A stretch of DNA of 58,386 nt from CAZHVS01 sp964536015. GTDB lineage: Bacteria > Bacteroidota > Ignavibacteria > Ignavibacteriales > Ignavibacteriaceae. Made by a program: the position numbers and the translations under genes. The notes under the pieces were generated by a model. The model searched no databases, was not told the origin of the DNA, and saw nothing but the letters and a program-made list of their open reading frames with translations. Location of the stretch: the NCBI GenBank assembly GCA_964536015.1, contig CAZHVS010000017.1, positions 1 through 58,386 of the forward strand. Direction: 5' to 3'. Positions 55,164-58,386 of the stretch are shown here, one piece after another. How positions within the stretch are numbered: the first letter of the stretch is position 1; each line of letters opens with the position of its first letter.

Positions 55164-56123
55164 ATGAAATCTGATAATTATCATAAAAAATTTAAAGAGC
55201 TGTTAATTCTTTACAGTTATAATGAATTAGATAAAAAAGAAAAATATGAGATTGAAAAACATCTGCTTGAATGTAAGAGTTGTAAAACCGAACTTGAGGA
55301 ATTAATGAAAATCCATTCGCTGGTTAAATTGAGTTATGACTCGAAACTTGATGAAAATACAATTCTTGAAAGCAGACAGGATTTGTTTTCATCAATAAGA
55401 AATAACAAACGAAATAGAAGATGGTATCATAGTCTTGAAGATATTCTCTTTATTCCACAGTCGAGAGGATTAAGATTGGCTTATACATTCACAATTCTGG
55501 CAATTCTTTTCATTCCAGCTTATTTCCTCTTGATTAATAAGGGAAGCGAAGCAAACAAAAATGATTTTAATAATAAATTAATTGTACAGGGTGAATCCCA
55601 GATTTCAAACCTCCGAATAGAAAACAATGATAATAAAAATGGTGAAATAGAAATTTCTTACACACAAGTAACACCCGTAAAAATTAAAGGTGATGTCAAT
55701 GATATAAAGATACAGGAATTCCTTGCTCACTCTTTATTGAGTAATGAAAACCCGGGAATGAGGCTGCGGACTGTTGATGCTATAGTATCAGAGAAGAAAA
55801 CCAAGACATCAAAAATTCTTAAAGATGCTCTTATACAGGCGATGCAGTATGATAAAAATCCCGGTGTAAGAAAGGAAGCAATGAATGCTTTATGTTCAAT
55901 TCCTTTTGATGATGAGATAAGAGATGCTTTAATATATGTCCTGAAGAATGATCAGAATTCGGGATTGAGAATAATGGCTATTAACTGCCTTGGTGAGAAG
56001 AACGACATTAAAAAACTTTCAGAACCAAATACAATTAACACGCTTAAAGAAAAAATGCAGCAGGATGAAAACAGCTACATTAAACTGAAAGCAAAAACAA
56101 TTTTAACAAAGATAGAAGCATAA
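55164..56123 (+). CDS. Anti-sigma factor with zinc-binding N-terminus and periplasmic HEAT-like repeats
   Basis: 319 residues. The N-terminal zf-HC2/ZAS-type site is H33-x3-C37-x2-C40 (KHLLECKSCK), which binds the partner sigma factor in the cytoplasm. One transmembrane segment follows at about 103-124. The periplasmic part has HEAT-like repeats from about residue 190 to the end: NENPGMRLRTVDAI, DKNPGVRKEAMNAL, DQNSGLRIMAINCL and DENSYIKLKAKTIL. The repeats probably sense envelope state by protein contact. Tight linkage to the sigma gene and to the DUF4097 gene 11 bases later supports one operon. Confidence 0.85.
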   Translation: MKSDNYHKKFKELLILYSYNELDKKEKYEIEKHLLECKSCKTELEELMKIHSLVKLSYDSKLDENTILESRQDLFSSIRNNKRNRRWYHSLEDILFIPQSRGLRLAYTFTILAILFIPAYFLLINKGSEANKNDFNNKLIVQGESQISNLRIENNDNKNGEIEISYTQVTPVKIKGDVNDIKIQEFLAHSLLSNENPGMRLRTVDAIVSEKKTKTSKILKDALIQAMQYDKNPGVRKEAMNALCSIPFDDEIRDALIYVLKNDQNSGLRIMAINCLGEKNDIKKLSEPNTINTLKEKMQQDENSYIKLKAKTILTKIEA

Positions 56124-56134
56124 TGGAGTGATTT

Positions 56135-57322
56135 ATGAAAACGAATATGATTAAACTGGTTTCTTATTCCTTACTTGTGTTATTAATTTGCACACAAGGG
56201 TTTGCACAGGAAAAAATTACTAAATCTTTCCAGGTGAAAAAAGGAGATAATTTGCAAACTAAAGTACTGGGTGATGTGCTAATTGAAACCTGGAATAAAG
56301 ACGAAATGTATATTGAAATTGCAGGCATTAATAAAGATGACATTGAAGATCTATCGATAGTACAAAAAGATAATACAGTTTATGTTTCTTACGACCCCAG
56401 CTCAGGGAACAGTTCAGCGAACTTTAAGTTCAAGGTTCCTTCACAAATTAATCTGGATATTTATACAAGCGGGGGAGATATAAATTGCATAGGAGAAATT
56501 ACCGGTAATGTTATTGTTAAAACTTCCGGTGGAGATGTGCTGGTTGGAAACGTTAATGGTAATCTTAAAGTGAATACATCTGGTGGTGATATTTCTGCCT
56601 CGAATGTTAAAGGAGATATATCTTTAACTACTGCAGGTGGTGATATCAAAGCGGGAGATATTGGAGGCGATGGAAAAATTACTACTGCAGGTGGTGATAT
56701 ACGAATTAAAAATGTAAATAAAAATCTTACAGCAACAACTGCCGGAGGAGATATCTATGTAGAAAATGTTGGCGGTGAACTTAAAGCGTCAACTTCTGGC
56801 GGAGATATTCATATTGGAAATGTAAACGGACAGATGAGTATAGCAACTTCAGGTGGTGATATTAGAGTAGGTGTTGTTAACGGTAACGGAAAAATGAATA
56901 CTTCTGGTGGTGATATTGAATTGAAAGGCGGTAAAGGAGAAATTAACGCCAATACTTCGGGTGGCGATATTAAAATTTACAATGTTACTGGTTCTATTAA
57001 TGCAGGAACTTCCGGCGGAGACGTCTATGCAGAACTTATTCCTGATGGTAAGAATGACAGCAAGTTAGCTTCTTCAGGTGGTAAAATTACCCTGCTTATT
57101 CCTGAGAATGTTCAGGTTACAATAGAAACAACCATTAAGATAAACGGCTGGAGTTCCAATAAAGATAAGTATAAAGTTATCTCCGATTTCAAAGCTGATA
57201 ATTATTATACAGATGATAGCAGCAAGGAAATTAAAGGAGTTTATAAGTTGAATGGCGGTGGAAAACTGATTAAACTTTCAACTACTAACTCGGATATAAT
57301 GATAAAAAAACTAAATAAATAA
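56135..57322 (+). CDS. DUF4097 repeat protein
   Basis: 395 residues with signal peptide (SYSLLVLLICTQGFAQ). The core is a DUF4097-type right-handed beta-helix made of eleven SGGDI/AGGDI units spaced almost exactly 18 residues apart (about 109-300), for example TSGGDISASNVKGDISLT and TSGGDIHIGNVNGQMSIA. The C-terminal part has an amphipathic domain and ends in IMIKKLNK. DUF4097 proteins are commonly next to anti-sigma genes; the function is unknown. It is probably periplasmic. A strong terminator follows at 57346. Confidence 0.85.
   Translation: MKTNMIKLVSYSLLVLLICTQGFAQEKITKSFQVKKGDNLQTKVLGDVLIETWNKDEMYIEIAGINKDDIEDLSIVQKDNTVYVSYDPSSGNSSANFKFKVPSQINLDIYTSGGDINCIGEITGNVIVKTSGGDVLVGNVNGNLKVNTSGGDISASNVKGDISLTTAGGDIKAGDIGGDGKITTAGGDIRIKNVNKNLTATTAGGDIYVENVGGELKASTSGGDIHIGNVNGQMSIATSGGDIRVGVVNGNGKMNTSGGDIELKGGKGEINANTSGGDIKIYNVTGSINAGTSGGDVYAELIPDGKNDSKLASSGGKITLLIPENVQVTIETTIKINGWSSNKDKYKVISDFKADNYYTDDSSKEIKGVYKLNGGGKLIKLSTTNSDIMIKKLNK
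56465..57030 (+). repeat. 54-base coding repeat (18-residue SGGDI units)
   Basis: Eleven T-[SA]-G-G-D-[IV] units with an 18-residue period; the first spacing is 19 residues. The encoded motif is conserved but third codon positions vary, so the units are old rather than freshly expanded. Confidence 0.8.
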
Positions 57323-57345
57323 TTATTGTTTACTTGTGTTGAATG

Positions 57346-57373
57346 ATCCCGCCTTTGTGCGGGATTTTTTTTT
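57346..57373 (+). terminator. Rho-independent terminator after the DUF4097 gene
   Basis: ATCCCGC/GCGGGAT stem with loop CTTTGT, followed by nine T's. It is a textbook terminator and closes the sigma/anti-sigma operon. Confidence 0.92.
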
Positions 57374-57384
57374 ATATCTTGATA

Positions 57385-57465
57385 ATTTATTTCGATACAC
57401 ATAAAAATAGATTGACAAACACATTTTTATTCCTTATTTTTATTTCTATAATTATCGAAATAAAT
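57385..57465 (+). promoter_or_regulatory. Operator-like perfect inverted repeat flanking a promoter
   Basis: ATTTATTTCGATA at 57385-57397 is the exact reverse complement of TATCGAAATAAAT at 57453-57465. The right arm ends two bases before the ArsR ATG. TTGACA at 57412-57417 with TATTTT at 57435-57440 (17-base spacer) lies between the arms. A likely autoregulatory site for the ArsR-DUF2087 repressor. Confidence 0.65.
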
Positions 57466-57467
57466 AT

Positions 57468-58025
57468 ATGGACATAAAACAAAGTATAGAAATAATGAAA
57501 GCTCTTGCAGATATTTCCCGTCTGAGAGTGGTAAATGCTTTAATGGAAAAACCACAATACGTGGAAGAACTTGCTCACAGGCTTAATCTTGCTGCTTCTA
57601 CTATTTCATTCCACTTAAAGAAGCTTGAAAATGCAGGCCTTGTTAAACAACGAAAAGAACAGTACTACATTATTTATGAACTTGATAAAACAATATTTGA
57701 AATGTCACTTAAAGAATTAACCGACTTTGAGGATATTGAAAGATTTTCGCACGAAGAAAGGTTGGAATCTTACAGGCAGAAAGTATTAAGAACATTTATC
57801 AAAAAGCAGAAACTTGTTAAACTGCCTGTACAAAAGAAGAAGAAGCTCATCATTCTTGAAGAGATACTGAAAAGATTTAAACCCAGTAAAAAATATACCG
57901 AAGAAGAAATTAACAAAATTATTATTCCTGTGTATGAAGACTATTGTACTATTCGCAGGCTTATGGTGGACGAAGGATATATGCAAAGGAACAAACAATT
58001 TTATTGGTTAAATGAAAAGCAGTAA
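57468..58025 (+). CDS. ArsR-family regulator with C-terminal DUF2087 domain
   Basis: 185 residues: an ArsR winged-helix at about 8-75 (ALADISRLRVVNALMEKPQYVEELAHRLNLAASTISFHLKKL, described by its DISRLRVV and ASTISFHLKKLE segments), a linker, then DUF2087 at about 115-182 (KLPVQKKKKLIILEEILKRF, KYTEEEINKII, YCTIRRLMVDEGYMQR). No Cys-based metal site is visible in the recognition helix region, so it is not an obvious arsenic or zinc sensor. It probably represses its own promoter through the inverted repeat at 57385-57465. A GIY-YIG-like gene follows after 14 bases in the same direction. Confidence 0.88.
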   Translation: MDIKQSIEIMKALADISRLRVVNALMEKPQYVEELAHRLNLAASTISFHLKKLENAGLVKQRKEQYYIIYELDKTIFEMSLKELTDFEDIERFSHEERLESYRQKVLRTFIKKQKLVKLPVQKKKKLIILEEILKRFKPSKKYTEEEINKIIIPVYEDYCTIRRLMVDEGYMQRNKQFYWLNEKQ

Positions 58026-58039
58026 AAGGAAGAACAATT

Positions 58040-58386
58040 ATGAACAGGAAAGAAATAAAAAAGAAATACAAACAAACTATTCAACCAATGGGTGTTTACC
58101 GGATTAAAAATCTTGAGAATGGAAAAATATTTATTGGCAGCAGCAAGAATCTCCATGCTAAAGCTAATAGCTGGAAATTTCAGCTTAGAGGGGGAGCACA
58201 TGTTAACAGAGATTTACAAAAAGACTTTAACATGCTTGGTGAAGATAAGTTTGTGTTTGAAATAATTGATAAACTGGAGCCAAAAGAGGATCCCCGTTAC
58301 GACTACACAAAAGACCTTGAAACCCTTGAAGAGTTGTGGCTCGAAAAACTTTCACCATACGGAGATAAAGGTTACAACAAGCACAA
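58040..58386 (+). CDS. GIY-YIG-like protein, truncated by window end
   Basis: The open frame starts at ATG 58040, 14 bases after the ArsR-DUF2087 stop, and runs off the window edge (at least 115 codons). The N-terminus has QPMGVYRIKNLENGKIFIGS, the GIY ... (F/Y)IG strand pair of the GIY-YIG fold, followed by SKNLHAKANS and later FVFEIIDKLEPKED. TLEELWLEKLSPYG contains a Glu in the position of the metal-binding residue. The Arg expected after the NL of the active site is not seen (NLHAKANS). I recall closely similar proteins next to DUF2087 regulators in other bacteria, so a functional pair is likely; the nuclease activity is doubtful. Confidence 0.8.
   Translation, partial: MNRKEIKKKYKQTIQPMGVYRIKNLENGKIFIGSSKNLHAKANSWKFQLRGGAHVNRDLQKDFNMLGEDKFVFEIIDKLEPKEDPRYDYTKDLETLEELWLEKLSPYGDKGYNKH

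Overview
This 58.4 kb window is AT-rich chromosomal DNA. I infer a free-living member of the Fibrobacterota-Chlorobiota-Bacteroidota (FCB) superphylum, most likely Ignavibacteria or a close relative. The reasons are: a SprA-type type IX secretion (T9SS) translocon; secreted proteins ending in T9SS sorting domains with the NYPNPFNP motif; a PorV/PorQ-like outer-membrane protein; promoter elements of the Bacteroidota TAnnTTTG type; and frequent TTG starts. No rRNA, CRISPR array, phage, transposase or integrase was seen. The lineage call is inference from family content, not a phylogeny.

Layout. (1) 65-7624: a minus-strand sugar-type MFS transporter diverges from a tightly coupled plus-strand run: type 2 IPP isomerase, polyprenyl synthase, HPr, PTS enzyme I, bifunctional phosphoglucose/phosphomannose isomerase, an unknown small protein and a PycTM-like (DUF5706) membrane protein. 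(2) 7630-7702: tRNA-Ala(CGC). (3) 7860-23298: an envelope block with a T9SS cargo protein, a PorV-like barrel, a 997-residue outer-membrane protein, a 1049-residue TPR protein, a TonB-like protein fused to DUF4159, ExbB, two ExbD proteins, a phosphate-binding-protein-like lipoprotein, a second DUF4159 lipoprotein, a DUF5683 protein and a small lipoprotein. (4) 23363-29020: two tandem paralogous T9SS cargo proteins, each ending at its own terminator. (5) 29135-41160: M1 peptidase, membrane protein, peptide deformylase, Met-tRNA formyltransferase, two PLP trans-sulfuration enzymes, acyl-CoA synthetase, alanine dehydrogenase, acetyl-CoA hydrolase/CoA-transferase and a metallophosphatase. (6) 41385-54162: sprA, then a complete TolC-MacA-MacB-like tripartite ABC exporter with two permeases. 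(7) 54581-57322: an ECF sigma factor, an anti-sigma factor with HEAT-like repeats and a DUF4097 repeat protein. (8) 57385-58386: an ArsR-DUF2087 regulator with a 13-bp inverted repeat around its promoter, followed by a GIY-YIG-like gene cut by the window edge.

How the parts may work together. The central block looks like an energised envelope machine: ExbB/ExbD would use the proton-motive force to drive a TonB-like protein whose periplasmic end is a DUF4159 domain instead of a TonB C-terminal domain. A second DUF4159 protein is predicted to be a lipoprotein, and TPR and barrel proteins are encoded just upstream. This is the best candidate here for an undescribed system. The T9SS genes (sprA, PorV-like, three cargo proteins) are spread through the same window. 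The sigma/anti-sigma/DUF4097 set is a plausible envelope-stress circuit.

Longest gene-free stretch: 54163-54580 (418 bases). It holds small GC-rich hairpins around 54293-54430, discussed in the findings. All other gaps are shorter than 300 bases.
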